Shown: positions 1 through 5,380 of the stretch, piece after piece
How positions within the stretch are numbered: the first letter of the stretch is position 1
Layout of the letters: each line of letters begins with the position of its first letter
Source of the DNA: JBIOJB01 sp044450465
GTDB taxonomy: Bacteria; Chloroflexota; Dormibacteria; Dormibacterales; Dormibacteraceae
Assembly: GCA_044450465.1 (NCBI GenBank)
Contig: JBIOJB010000136.1
Span: forward strand, 1-5,953
Reading direction: 5' to 3'
Length of the DNA stretch: 5,953 nt
Notes under the pieces: generated by a model
What the model saw: only the letters and a program-made list of their open reading frames with translations
Database searches by the model: none
What the model was told of the DNA's origin: nothing
Made by a program: the position numbers and the translations under genes

Positions 1-285
1 ATGCTCGACTGCGTGCTCGAGACGAAGGTGGTGTCAACCGTAGCGGGGATGACTTCGTGCCACCTCACGCGCGACATCTATTCGGCGAATGGCCACGTGG
101 TGCTGCTCGACCGCGGGTCGAAGGTGGTGGGGCGCTACCAGGGAGGGATGCAGCAGGGAGAGACCCGGATCTTCGTCGTCTGGACGCGGGTCGAGACACC
201 GGACGGTGTGGTGGTGGAGCTCCAGTCGCCGGCGACCGGGGCGCTCGGGGAGGCCGGGCTCGGCGGCTGGGTCGACACGCACTTC
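1..285 (+). pseudogene. virB10: VirB10 C-terminal domain, truncated by IS66 element (5' end outside window)
   Basis: VirB10/TrbI proteins are inner-membrane-anchored components of type IV secretion systems whose C-terminal beta-barrel domain joins the outer-membrane core complex. The 95 codons here match the core of that domain in order: LDCVLETKVVST (residues 2-13), the Arg-Asp-Ile-Tyr-Ser segment (24-28), the LLDRGSKVVGRYQGG strand region (35-49), the Arg-Ile-Phe-Val-Val-Trp-Thr-Arg-Val segment (56-64), ETPDGVVVELQSPATGALG (65-83) and GGWVDTHF (88-95). In intact family members the last motif continues directly into a Trp-x-Arg-Phe-Gly helix that begins the outer-membrane antenna; here it stops at base 285, where the IS terminal repeat begins. 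The frame stays open by chance for 107 more codons, antisense to tnpC, ending at 607-609. The codon at base 1 is probably internal, since the N-terminal cytoplasmic, membrane and proline-rich parts are missing from the window. The product should not complete a functional channel. Confidence 0.9.
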
Positions 286-308
286 GTGTCCTTCCGGCGG
301 GCGTGCGT
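286..308 (+). repeat. IS66 left terminal inverted repeat (IRL)
   Basis: The outermost bases read GTGTCCTTCCGGC and the repeat continues to an inner GTGCGT. Compared with the reverse complement of 4396-4418 it matches at 19 of 23 positions, with mismatches at repeat positions 4, 14, 15 and 17. VirB10 homology stops at exactly the base before it. This end lies 84 bp downstream of the tnpC stop codon. Confidence 0.9.
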
Positions 309-369
309 CGGCGGCGCGTCGGCGGTGGACCGGCGGTACGGGACGGAGCCGGGTACGGTGCAGTTGAGA

Positions 370-2544
370 TCAGGGCGGCGCCCGTGGGGGCCCCGTGGAA
401 TCGGCCGGGGGTGCTTCCGCAGAGGCAGCGACAAGGACGGTTGCCGCCAGGCCAGGCGTGCGGGGCGTACCGGAGAACGCCGGCGAGCCGGCGGAGAGTG
501 CGGTGGCGGTCGGCAGTGCGGCGTGCACGAGAAGCCAGAGCAGGGTGAAGAGCGCGAAGGCGGGGGGCGGGAGCAGAGGCGGCTTCTGCCGGCGGCTCGA
601 GCGCGATGACGGTTTGGCGTGGCCTTGTTGGCCGTCTGCGACGGCGGCGGTGCGGTGCGCGGCTGCCGGTTCCTGCACGTCGATGACGTCGGGCGACGCG
701 GTCGTGGTCGTGGTGGCCGTCGTGATCGTGGCGACGTTCGGGATCGCAGTGGTGGGCGGCTCTGTTGCATGCTCGGGCGCGGGGGCGCCTGCGGCTGCGG
801 CGTCCGAGGGGGCGCTCGGTGCCGGCGCAGCCACGACAGGTGCGGCGAGCGTCTCGCGATAGTTCCAGGGCATCCAGTCCGACGGGGCCGCCGCGACGGC
901 CTGGGGGTGCGACATCAGCGCAGTCAGGTACGCGAGGGGGTTCTGGCCGTGGAGCACGGCCGTATGGATCAGGGTCATGTAGATGTCGCCGACCACGGCG
1001 CCGCGCTCGCTCCTGTAGAAGAGCGAGTTCTTGCGATGAAGGACGGCGAGCTTGAGAATGCGTTCGCAAATGGTGTTGTCGACAGGCGCGCCGGGCACGC
1101 GCAGGAAGACGGTGAGCTTGTCCCAGCGCTTGAGCATGTAGTTGAGGGCCCGGCCCAGCTCGGAGTTCGGCTCGATCCGCTTGTCCTCGAGCTGGGCGGT
1201 CATCCAGGTGAGGAGCTGGTTCAGCACCGGGGCACTTTCGAGCTGATGGAGCCAGAGGCGCTCGTCGGGGGGCAGCTTTTCATCGCAGCAGAAGGCGTCG
1301 ATGGCATAGACGCAGCCGAGCTGATCGATCACATGCTGGCACTCGGCGGGGAAGCTCTCGGCCTGATCGACCACGCCTCGGCGACCGTGGGTCAGGCAAT
1401 TGGCCTCCTCGACCTGGTGGCCCTTGGGGAGGTTGCGGTCGAGTGCATCGCACATCAAGAGTACCGGGCCGAGCTCCTTTTCACGGCGCTCGAGCAACGC
1501 GGCGAGGTTCTCGCCGGCGTGTCTTCGCCCGGTGAAGAACAGGGTCGCCGGGCCTTCGGGAAGGTTGGCCACGATGCCGGTCGTGAATAGGCCCGTTCGA
1601 TCTTCGCGCGGCAGCTTGCCCTCGGCGACCAGCTTCTCTCTGCGCTTGCCCATGAACTGCAGGACCGGCATGTGCGTGTCGTCGTTGTGCATGAGCGGCG
1701 CCTGCGCGGCCCGATGCAGCAGCGCCTGGAAGGCCGGGTAGATCTCCAGGGCGCGTTCGTGAAGGACGTCCCACTGCGTCGCGTCGGGGATCGGCGTGCC
1801 CAGTGCCTCCTGGAGGCGGCCAAGGCGATAGTGCGGTGTCCCGAGCCAGAAGCGCAGGACGGCGATCAGGGCAGCGGCCGACTCGCTGAACTTGGCGCCA
1901 CACGCTTCGGGCGGCGGTTTGGCCGTGAAGACCCGCTGGCAGTCGCCGCACCGCAGCTGTTGGCAATCCCAGGACCTGGCGAGGAACAGGGACTGGCCAA
2001 AGATGCGCAGAAACCGCGCCGGGTCCTTGAGCGCGTAGAGGGATCCCTCGCAGAGCGGACAATCATCGCCCGGGGCGAGGCTCTGGTGGCCGACCGTGAT
2101 GTGCTCGGCGTCGACGTAGGCGGAGGCGGGCCGTCGGCCATGCCCCTTGCGCCGGCCCGTCGGATCGGCGCCGGGCGGCGCCTCGCCGGCGGGGCCGGAC
2201 GCTCCGTCGGGCGATGACGGAGCTGTGCTCGCGCCGGGCAAGGCGGGATCCGGCGTTTCCGGGCCGCCCGGGGGAGTGCTTGCACCACTGGCGCCGTCGC
2301 CCGGGGGGCTGGGGAACACGGCCCGTCGCTTCTCGCTCTTGCGCAGGCCGAACAGCCGGCGCAGGCGGCTCAGCGTCGCTCGCCCCTCGCGCACCAGACG
2401 AGTCAGGTGCAGGAAGGCGGCGACCAGGCCCGCGAGCAGTGCGTGATCCTGTGGCTCGAGTCGCTCCGCGCACCGGACCAAGAGCGCCGCAAGGGCATCG
2501 GCCGAGATCGCCGCGATGGCCGGATCGGCCTTCGTGCGGGCCAT
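370..2544 (-). CDS. tnpC: IS66 transposase TnpC with long C-terminal extension, 724 aa
   Basis: This DDE transposase catalyses cutting and joining of the element. In order: an N-terminal helical, leucine-rich region likely to form a coiled coil (about 15-72); a Pro/Gly/Ser-rich linker (74-132); a zinc finger with Cys162-Pro-Leu-Cys165 and Cys199-Gly-Asp-Cys202; then the catalytic domain. Probable catalytic residues are Asp288 in HNDDT, Asp366 in LLMCDALDRN and Glu494 in VDNTICERILK, followed by the family hallmark HRKNSLFYRSERGA (503-516). The usual IS66 end is WMPWNYRETL (557-566). Here the frame runs 158 residues further: Ala/Pro/Thr-rich, with a poly-Thr run (609-615) and a hydrophobic segment (about 661-680) that could span a membrane. 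The ATG at 2544 overlaps the stop of the DruA-like gene (TGATG) and has no Shine-Dalgarno sequence, so translation is probably coupled. The frame is open upstream to 2961, but that part is antisense-like to no family and overlaps the DruA-like gene. Confidence 0.96.
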   Translation of the reverse strand: MARTKADPAIAAISADALAALLVRCAERLEPQDHALLAGLVAAFLHLTRLVREGRATLSRLRRLFGLRKSEKRRAVFPSPPGDGASGASTPPGGPETPDPALPGASTAPSSPDGASGPAGEAPPGADPTGRRKGHGRRPASAYVDAEHITVGHQSLAPGDDCPLCEGSLYALKDPARFLRIFGQSLFLARSWDCQQLRCGDCQRVFTAKPPPEACGAKFSESAAALIAVLRFWLGTPHYRLGRLQEALGTPIPDATQWDVLHERALEIYPAFQALLHRAAQAPLMHNDDTHMPVLQFMGKRREKLVAEGKLPREDRTGLFTTGIVANLPEGPATLFFTGRRHAGENLAALLERREKELGPVLLMCDALDRNLPKGHQVEEANCLTHGRRGVVDQAESFPAECQHVIDQLGCVYAIDAFCCDEKLPPDERLWLHQLESAPVLNQLLTWMTAQLEDKRIEPNSELGRALNYMLKRWDKLTVFLRVPGAPVDNTICERILKLAVLHRKNSLFYRSERGAVVGDIYMTLIHTAVLHGQNPLAYLTALMSHPQAVAAAPSDWMPWNYRETLAAPVVAAPAPSAPSDAAAAGAPAPEHATEPPTTAIPNVATITTATTTTTASPDVIDVQEPAAAHRTAAVADGQQGHAKPSSRSSRRQKPPLLPPPAFALFTLLWLLVHAALPTATALSAGSPAFSGTPRTPGLAATVLVAASAEAPPADSTGPPRAPP
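701..732. repeat. GTCGTG-type low-complexity run inside tnpC
   Basis: Short GTCGTG/GTGGTCG units repeat here on the plus strand. On the coding (minus) strand they encode the threonine-rich stretch in the TnpC tail. The same run makes a valine-rich hydrophobic stretch in an antisense plus-strand frame, which I treat as a shadow. Confidence 0.6.
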
Positions 2545-3422
2545 CAGCAGGAGTGGACGAGCAGCCGCCGGCGGAAATCCCGCACCAGGGGATAGCCCCA
2601 CACGTCCTTGAGCGAGCGGTTCGGCCGATTCGTCTGGTCGTCCTTGCCGCGCCCCGTCGTCCGTCCCATGCACACCCAGTTCGCGGCGCGATAGCAGGTG
2701 CCTCGGTAACGAGTCGGGTCGACGAACGTCTCCGTGAAGTAGATCGGATGCGCGTAGAGCCGCTCCCAGTCGGTCGAGAGCCGATGCGCCATCCTGCCCA
2801 GAAGGTGTGACGCCAGGTGAGGCACCCGGACCCACGGCAGGATCAAGAAGCGGCTCTGGTACGCCACACCGCGGAGGTTCGCCTTGCGGACCTCGGGTGA
2901 CCAGCCGAGGTACCGATCGCGCGGGCCCAGATGTCGAGGCGCCGACGACCAGCAGAAACACGCGATCGGCATCTCGCGCGCCACCACCAGGTACTTGAGG
3001 TGCTCCCCGACCGGCTGCTTGTAGCCGAGGTAGTGGTAGCGGGCGATCAGCCCCTCCACCAGCGCCTCACGCGGAGTGCGCCGCACCTGTTCGATCGTGA
3101 TGGGCCCGAGATCGCTGAGCGGGCACTCGATCGGGATCTCGGGTAGCTCGACAGGCTGGGGCTGGCTACGCCGGGCCGGTCGAGTGCTCCGCCACGCCGG
3201 CTCCGGCAACGCGATGTGCCCCGCCCGATGCAGCGTCAACAAGAGACCCCGGCACAGCGCATCGCACAGCGCGCCGTTGGGCTGCTTCCAGTTCCACGCC
3301 TCGCAGACCCGGAGCGACAGCGCTCGTCTGGTGGTTCCTGGCTCTGCGGCGATCAGCTCGGCGATCTGCGCCACCTGATCGCTGCAGATGATTCGCCCGC
3401 GGTATCGCAGCTCGGTGTCCAT
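2544..3422 (-). CDS. DUF4338 / DruA-family passenger protein, 292 aa
   Basis: This belongs to the DUF4338 family, whose named member is DruA of the Druantia anti-phage system; its molecular activity is not established. The N-terminal third (about 7-73) carries RYRGRII and a winged-helix-like region with LIAAEPGTTRRALSLRVCEA, WNWKQPNGALCDALCRGLLL and LHRAGHIALP, features seen in this family. After a linker (74-100) comes the conserved core: YHYLGYKQPVGEHLKYLV (129-146), CFCWSSAPRHLGPRDRYLGW (155-174), the NLRGVAYQSRFLILPWVRVP run (182-201) and ETFVDPTRYRGTCYRAANWV (231-250) followed by GRTTGRGK. The ATG at 3422 is the first possible start, because an in-frame TGA lies two codons upstream; GAGGT at 3441-3437 is a distant ribosome site. 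The stop overlaps the tnpC ATG as TGATG. No other Druantia genes (a large helicase, for example) are present. It may serve transposition, element maintenance or defence; that choice is inference. Confidence 0.88.
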   Translation of the reverse strand: MDTELRYRGRIICSDQVAQIAELIAAEPGTTRRALSLRVCEAWNWKQPNGALCDALCRGLLLTLHRAGHIALPEPAWRSTRPARRSQPQPVELPEIPIECPLSDLGPITIEQVRRTPREALVEGLIARYHYLGYKQPVGEHLKYLVVAREMPIACFCWSSAPRHLGPRDRYLGWSPEVRKANLRGVAYQSRFLILPWVRVPHLASHLLGRMAHRLSTDWERLYAHPIYFTETFVDPTRYRGTCYRAANWVCMGRTTGRGKDDQTNRPNRSLKDVWGYPLVRDFRRRLLVHSC

Positions 3423-3469
3423 GCGTCAGCACGTACACCTCGCGCGGATAGAACGCAAGAGCCCGGCTG

Positions 3470-3482
3470 CCTTTTCCTCCTA
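3470..3482 (-). promoter_or_regulatory. Strong Shine-Dalgarno-like site at the tnpB stop codon
   Basis: On the minus strand this reads TAGGAGGAAAAGG, with the tnpB stop as its first three bases. The next real start, that of the DruA-like gene at 3422, is nearly 50 nt away, too far for this site to serve it directly. The only nearby start is a TTG leading to a ten-codon frame. It may be a relic from a time when another gene, possibly tnpC, followed tnpB directly. Confidence 0.4.
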
Positions 3483-3854
3483 CGCTGCCACCGCGACCGC
3501 CGGCGTGATCGGGCGCCACTGCGGGGCACCCTGCGCGGCATCCGGGTTGCCACCAGCCAGGAGCACCTGGAGCTCATGCGCCAACAGCTCGCGCCTCACC
3601 TCGCCGCTGCGCCCAGGCCAGTGGTGGAATTTCCCAGCCGACAACCGCTTCTGGCACAGCCAAAAGCCCTGTCCGTCGTACGCCAACACCTTGATCGCGG
3701 TGCCGCGCCGGCTGCGGAAGACGAAGACCGTGCCTGTGAACGGATCCGATGCCAGCGTCGTCCGGCACAGACGACACAGGCCGTCGATGCCACGGCGGAA
3801 ATCGACTGGCTCGACCGCTACCAGAATCCTCATCTGCGACGTCAGCTGCATCAT
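3480..3854 (-). CDS. tnpB: IS66 accessory protein TnpB (Orf2), 124 aa
   Basis: This is the most conserved IS66 accessory protein, required for efficient transposition; its biochemical role is not settled. The family pattern is clear: ILVAVEPVDFRRGIDGL (residues 10-26), DPFTGTVFVFRSRRGTAIKV (37-56), then LAYDGQGFWLCQKRL (57-71) and FHHWP (76-80), close to the usual TnpB layout and its length of about 115-125 residues. The start used is the first of two tandem ATG codons (3854-3852), which overlaps the tnpA stop as ATGA; the second ATG at 3851 is the alternative. No strong Shine-Dalgarno sequence precedes it, consistent with translational coupling to tnpA. The C-terminal 25 residues (PDAAQGAPQWRPITPAVAV) are low in complexity. 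The gene ends in TAG at 3482-3480, which lies inside a strong GAGGAAAAGG ribosome-site sequence that no gene immediately uses. Confidence 0.97.
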   Translation of the reverse strand: MMQLTSQMRILVAVEPVDFRRGIDGLCRLCRTTLASDPFTGTVFVFRSRRGTAIKVLAYDGQGFWLCQKRLSAGKFHHWPGRSGEVRRELLAHELQVLLAGGNPDAAQGAPQWRPITPAVAVAA

Positions 3855-4345
3855 GGCTGCCGGCTCCAGAACGTCTGCGACAGCCCCAGCACGTCCACGG
3901 CCGTCGAGCCCGCGATCTCGATCCGCATCCGCTCCCCCTGACGCCCCATCAGCTCGATCACCGCCTTGCCGACCGCCCCTGCTGGATCGGCCTCGCGGGC
4001 CGGATCGAGGACGACCTCGACGAACGCGGGCTCGCGGGGACCGCGTGGCTCGCCGATCTCTGCACGGCCATCGACAACACCGCACCTGCCTGTGGATTTC
4101 GCGGGACCGCTGCGTGTCTGCGTGAGCGCCTTGCCCCTCGCACCGACCACCTCCGCTTTGAGCCGGTTGAACTCCAGCCGTAGCGCCCGCGAGGTGGACC
4201 AGATCCCGTCTGCTCGCGCGGCTGCCGCTGCCGCGCTCCACACGTGCTCAGGTATCGCCTCCTTCTTGCTGGTCCGCTCTCTCCGCCAACGCTCGATGCA
4301 TCGTCGCGCCTCGGTCAGCTGCCGCGATCCCCTCGTCGTCCTCAT
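3851..4345 (-). CDS. tnpA: IS66 accessory protein TnpA (Orf1), 164 aa
   Basis: TnpA is one of two small accessory proteins that IS66 elements need for transposition besides the TnpC transposase; it probably binds DNA. The sequence has a basic N-terminal helix (residues 10-30), then a helix-turn-helix-like stretch around 31-66 with DGIWSTSRALRLEFNRLKAE, as in the TnpA variants that carry an Ala-Leu-x-Leu-x-Tyr/Phe-x-x-Leu-Lys motif. A charged, probably flexible middle follows. The C-terminal signature at about 128-160 (IELMGRQGERMRIEI, then LGLSQTFW) is typical of this TnpA type. I chose the ATG at 4345 because an ideal AAGGAGG lies 7 nt upstream; a longer start at 4366 would place that ribosome site inside the gene. 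The stop overlaps the tnpB start in an ATGA (3854-3851), implying coupled translation. The family assignment rests on the C-terminal pattern and the position next to tnpB. Confidence 0.85.
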   Translation of the reverse strand: MRTTRGSRQLTEARRCIERWRRERTSKKEAIPEHVWSAAAAAARADGIWSTSRALRLEFNRLKAEVVGARGKALTQTRSGPAKSTGRCGVVDGRAEIGEPRGPREPAFVEVVLDPAREADPAGAVGKAVIELMGRQGERMRIEIAGSTAVDVLGLSQTFWSRQP

Positions 4346-4352
4346 GAGCCTG

Positions 4353-4359
4353 CCTCCTT
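4353..4359 (-). promoter_or_regulatory. Ribosome binding site of tnpA
   Basis: On the minus strand this reads AAGGAGG, a perfect anti-16S match, 7 nt before the ATG at 4345. It decides the tnpA start against the longer in-frame ATG at 4366. Confidence 0.85.
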
Positions 4360-4395
4360 GGCCCACAACAGTAGACGGGCAGATCAGGTCACTTC

Positions 4396-4418
4396 ACGCA
4401 CTCTTGCCGGAAGGGCAC
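4396..4418 (-). repeat. IS66 right terminal inverted repeat (IRR)
   Basis: Read on the minus strand it begins GTGCCCTTCCGGC and ends GTGCGT, pairing with the left end at 19 of 23 positions. It lies 50 bp upstream of the tnpA start, so the promoter of the transposition operon should fall in or just inside this end; I could not pick convincing -35 and -10 boxes. Read outward on the plus strand it contains GGAAGGG (4409-4415), which lies 10 bp before the ATG of the neighbouring PIN-domain gene. Confidence 0.9.
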
Positions 4419-4425
4419 GTTGAAG

Positions 4426-4639
4426 ATGGCAACCCCACGCGTTTACGCTGACACGAACGTCTTCTACTTACCTGGGGTCGGGCAGCCTGAGATGTTCCGA
4501 TGTCGTGGCCGAGGGAGAGGAGCTTTGGGCAACTCCTCTCAACCTGCTTGAGATCACTGCGGGCGTTCGGCAGTCCAATTGGACCGGTCGCGTCGCCGCT
4601 GCGAAGGCGACCCTCGCCGTGTCCCTCGCAGGACCGAAA
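4426..4639 (+). pseudogene. PIN-domain (VapC-like) gene, frameshifted and 3'-truncated
   Basis: PIN-domain proteins are Mg-dependent RNases, often toxins of toxin-antitoxin pairs. From the ATG at 4426 the frame reads MATPRVYADTNVFY, with the first catalytic Asp in the Asp-Thr-Asn motif (residue 9), then derails and stops at 4549-4551 after 41 residues. Removing one base near 4466-4471 joins it to another frame that gives YLGSGSLRCSDVVAEGEELW and then ATPLNLLEITAGV, the expected second PIN segment with its conserved Glu in Leu-Leu-Glu-Ile. Homology-like sequence continues to about 4639 (AKATLAVSLAGPK). After that the frame (open to 4828) becomes Arg/Ala/Pro-rich and unlike a PIN domain, and the C-terminal acidic residues are missing. 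The gene begins 7 bp outside the IS66 end, so its native promoter and any upstream antitoxin are absent. PIN identity is inferred from the two motifs only. Confidence 0.68.
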
Positions 4640-4855
4640 CAAGATGCTGCTCGGGGTCTGGTGCTATACCGGCGGTGGTCCTTCTTCGGCACGGCGCACA
4701 GGGCGCGCGCGAAGGTGGCGCCGATCTCTTCTCTGGCGAGGGCGTGCCGCCCCGCGGGCCCGAGGCGGCGGCCGATGGCCGCTAGTTCACTTTCTCGCCA
4801 AGGCTCAGTAGTGAGTGTAGTTCTCTAGCGAGCCGCATTTCAGCGCGGGTGGCCC
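4640..4855. other. GC-rich stretch with inverted repeats, no assigned gene
   Basis: The frame from the broken PIN gene stays open to 4828, but its product is low in complexity. A hairpin candidate pairs GCCGCC (4746-4751) with GGCGGC (4764-4769) around a loop holding the 8-bp palindrome CCCGCGGG (4751-4758). No run of T follows, so it is not a clear terminator. A second short pair, CTCGC near 4795 and GCGAG near 4828, brackets the sequence before the membrane protein gene. The minus strand also has a fluent open frame across 4670-4790 without a plausible start. The change in character at about 4640 suggests a junction, possibly with a dispersed repeat. Confidence 0.35.
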
Positions 4856-5380
4856 ATGGCGTCCGAGTTGAAGCCCGAGAACATCGACTTCGGTGTTGTA
4901 ATTGCCTTCATTGCCCCGGGGTTTGTTGCTTTCAAGGCTCTCTCCTCCGTTTCATCTATGGCGGCGGACTGGCTGAACACAGCCGCTCACCAAGAGCAGA
5001 GCCTCGGAGTCTTCCTCTTCGTGGGGCTCGGTTCGCTATCTCTTGGGCTTGCTGTCAGCGGAGTACGCGGACTTGTCGTCGACTCCGTGTTCTTCAGACT
5101 GCTCGGAGCTCGGCAGCCACCGGTCAACTGGAAGGAGGTCAAGAATACCACGAACCTCATCATGGTTCGTGACGCGTACTACCGCTACTTTCAGTTCTAC
5201 GGGAACGTGGCAGTAGCCATGGCCCTTCTGCTTGTTGCTTTCTGGAGCAGTACGAGTTGCCGACTCCTATGTGCTGGGGTCCTGGCCGTGGTGGTGTTGC
5301 TGGCCTCTGCTTACTACTCGCTTCATGGCTACATCGACGCGCTCGACGACCAGGGCGTCCTGCGGAAGAGGAACTCATGA
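4856..5380 (+). CDS. Small multi-pass membrane protein of unknown function, 174 aa
   Basis: I cannot assign a function. The protein has a short polar N terminus and four predicted membrane segments: about 12-30 (IDFGVVIAFIAPGFVAF), 50-70 (GVFLFVGLGSLSLGLAVSGV), 115-131 (YGNVAVAMALLLVAFW) and 135-155 (CRLLCAGVLAVVVLLASAYY). A polar loop (72-114) contains VRDAYYRYFQFYGN, an aromatic-rich motif that recalls uncharacterised bacterial membrane proteins with a Tyr-Arg-Tyr-Tyr-Gln-Phe-Tyr pattern; that resemblance is from memory and unverified. The C terminus is charged (ALDDQGVLRKRNS). The ATG at 4856 has only a weak GGGTGG upstream. The stop overlaps the next start in ATGA, so the two products are probably made together. 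GC is clearly lower than in the IS (about 55% in sampled lines), with many CTT, GTT and TCT codons, which suggests a separate, transferred origin. Confidence 0.78.
   Translation: MASELKPENIDFGVVIAFIAPGFVAFKALSSVSSMAADWLNTAAHQEQSLGVFLFVGLGSLSLGLAVSGVRGLVVDSVFFRLLGARQPPVNWKEVKNTTNLIMVRDAYYRYFQFYGNVAVAMALLLVAFWSSTSCRLLCAGVLAVVVLLASAYYSLHGYIDALDDQGVLRKRNS
5364..5371 (+). promoter_or_regulatory. Ribosome binding site of the Lys-rich peptide gene
   Basis: GGAAGAGG lies 5 nt before the ATG at 5377, inside the end of the membrane protein gene. Together with the ATGA overlap it supports the short 48-residue product over the longer frame from 5257. Confidence 0.6.

Larger units (their letters stand above)
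286..4418 (-). mobile_element. IS66-family insertion sequence with DruA-like passenger gene, 4133 bp
   Basis: The element is defined by matching terminal inverted repeats at 286-308 and 4396-4418 and by a complete minus-strand set of IS66 genes (tnpA, tnpB, tnpC). A fourth gene of the DUF4338/DruA family lies between tnpB and tnpC. IS66 elements usually measure about 2-3 kb; the extra length here comes from the passenger (about 0.9 kb) and from a tnpC tail of about 0.5 kb. All four frames are open and the catalytic residues of TnpC are visible, so the element looks intact and could be active. IS66 elements normally make 8-bp target duplications. The flanking octamers here (CGCACTTC on the left, GTTGAAGA on the right) do not match, so the present flanks are not the two sides of one original insertion site. 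The left flank is virB10 and the right flank is a broken PIN-domain gene. Confidence 0.93.

Noticed and set aside
395..862. Plus-strand frame with a Val-rich hydrophobic stretch that looks like a membrane protein
   Set aside because: The hydrophobic run is the antisense of the Thr-repeat in the TnpC tail, so it is a composition artefact.
65..1069. Minus-strand frame of 334 codons rich in Arg, Pro and Ala
   Set aside because: It overlaps the tnpC tail and virB10, has shadow-type composition and shows no family motif.
619..1590. Long plus-strand open frame of 323 codons
   Set aside because: It is antisense to the catalytic core of TnpC; GC-rich coding DNA keeps such frames open. Its product resembles nothing and has no ribosome site.
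2545..2961. Upstream extension of the tnpC reading frame to give an 863-residue protein
   Set aside because: This part lies inside the DruA-like gene in another frame, has no IS66 similarity, and the ATG at 2544 fits the family N terminus and the TGATG coupling.
2544..3422. A complete Druantia defence system
   Set aside because: Only a DruA-family protein is present; no large helicase or other Druantia gene lies in the window, and the gene is coupled to transposase genes.
3388..4125. Plus-strand frame of 245 codons across tnpA and tnpB
   Set aside because: It is antisense to well-supported IS66 genes, and its Arg/Pro/Ser-rich product has no motif.
5257..5376. Longer start for the Lys-rich peptide, giving 88 residues
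   Set aside because: It would overlap the membrane protein gene extensively and lacks a ribosome site, while the start at 5377 has both GGAAGAGG and an ATGA overlap.
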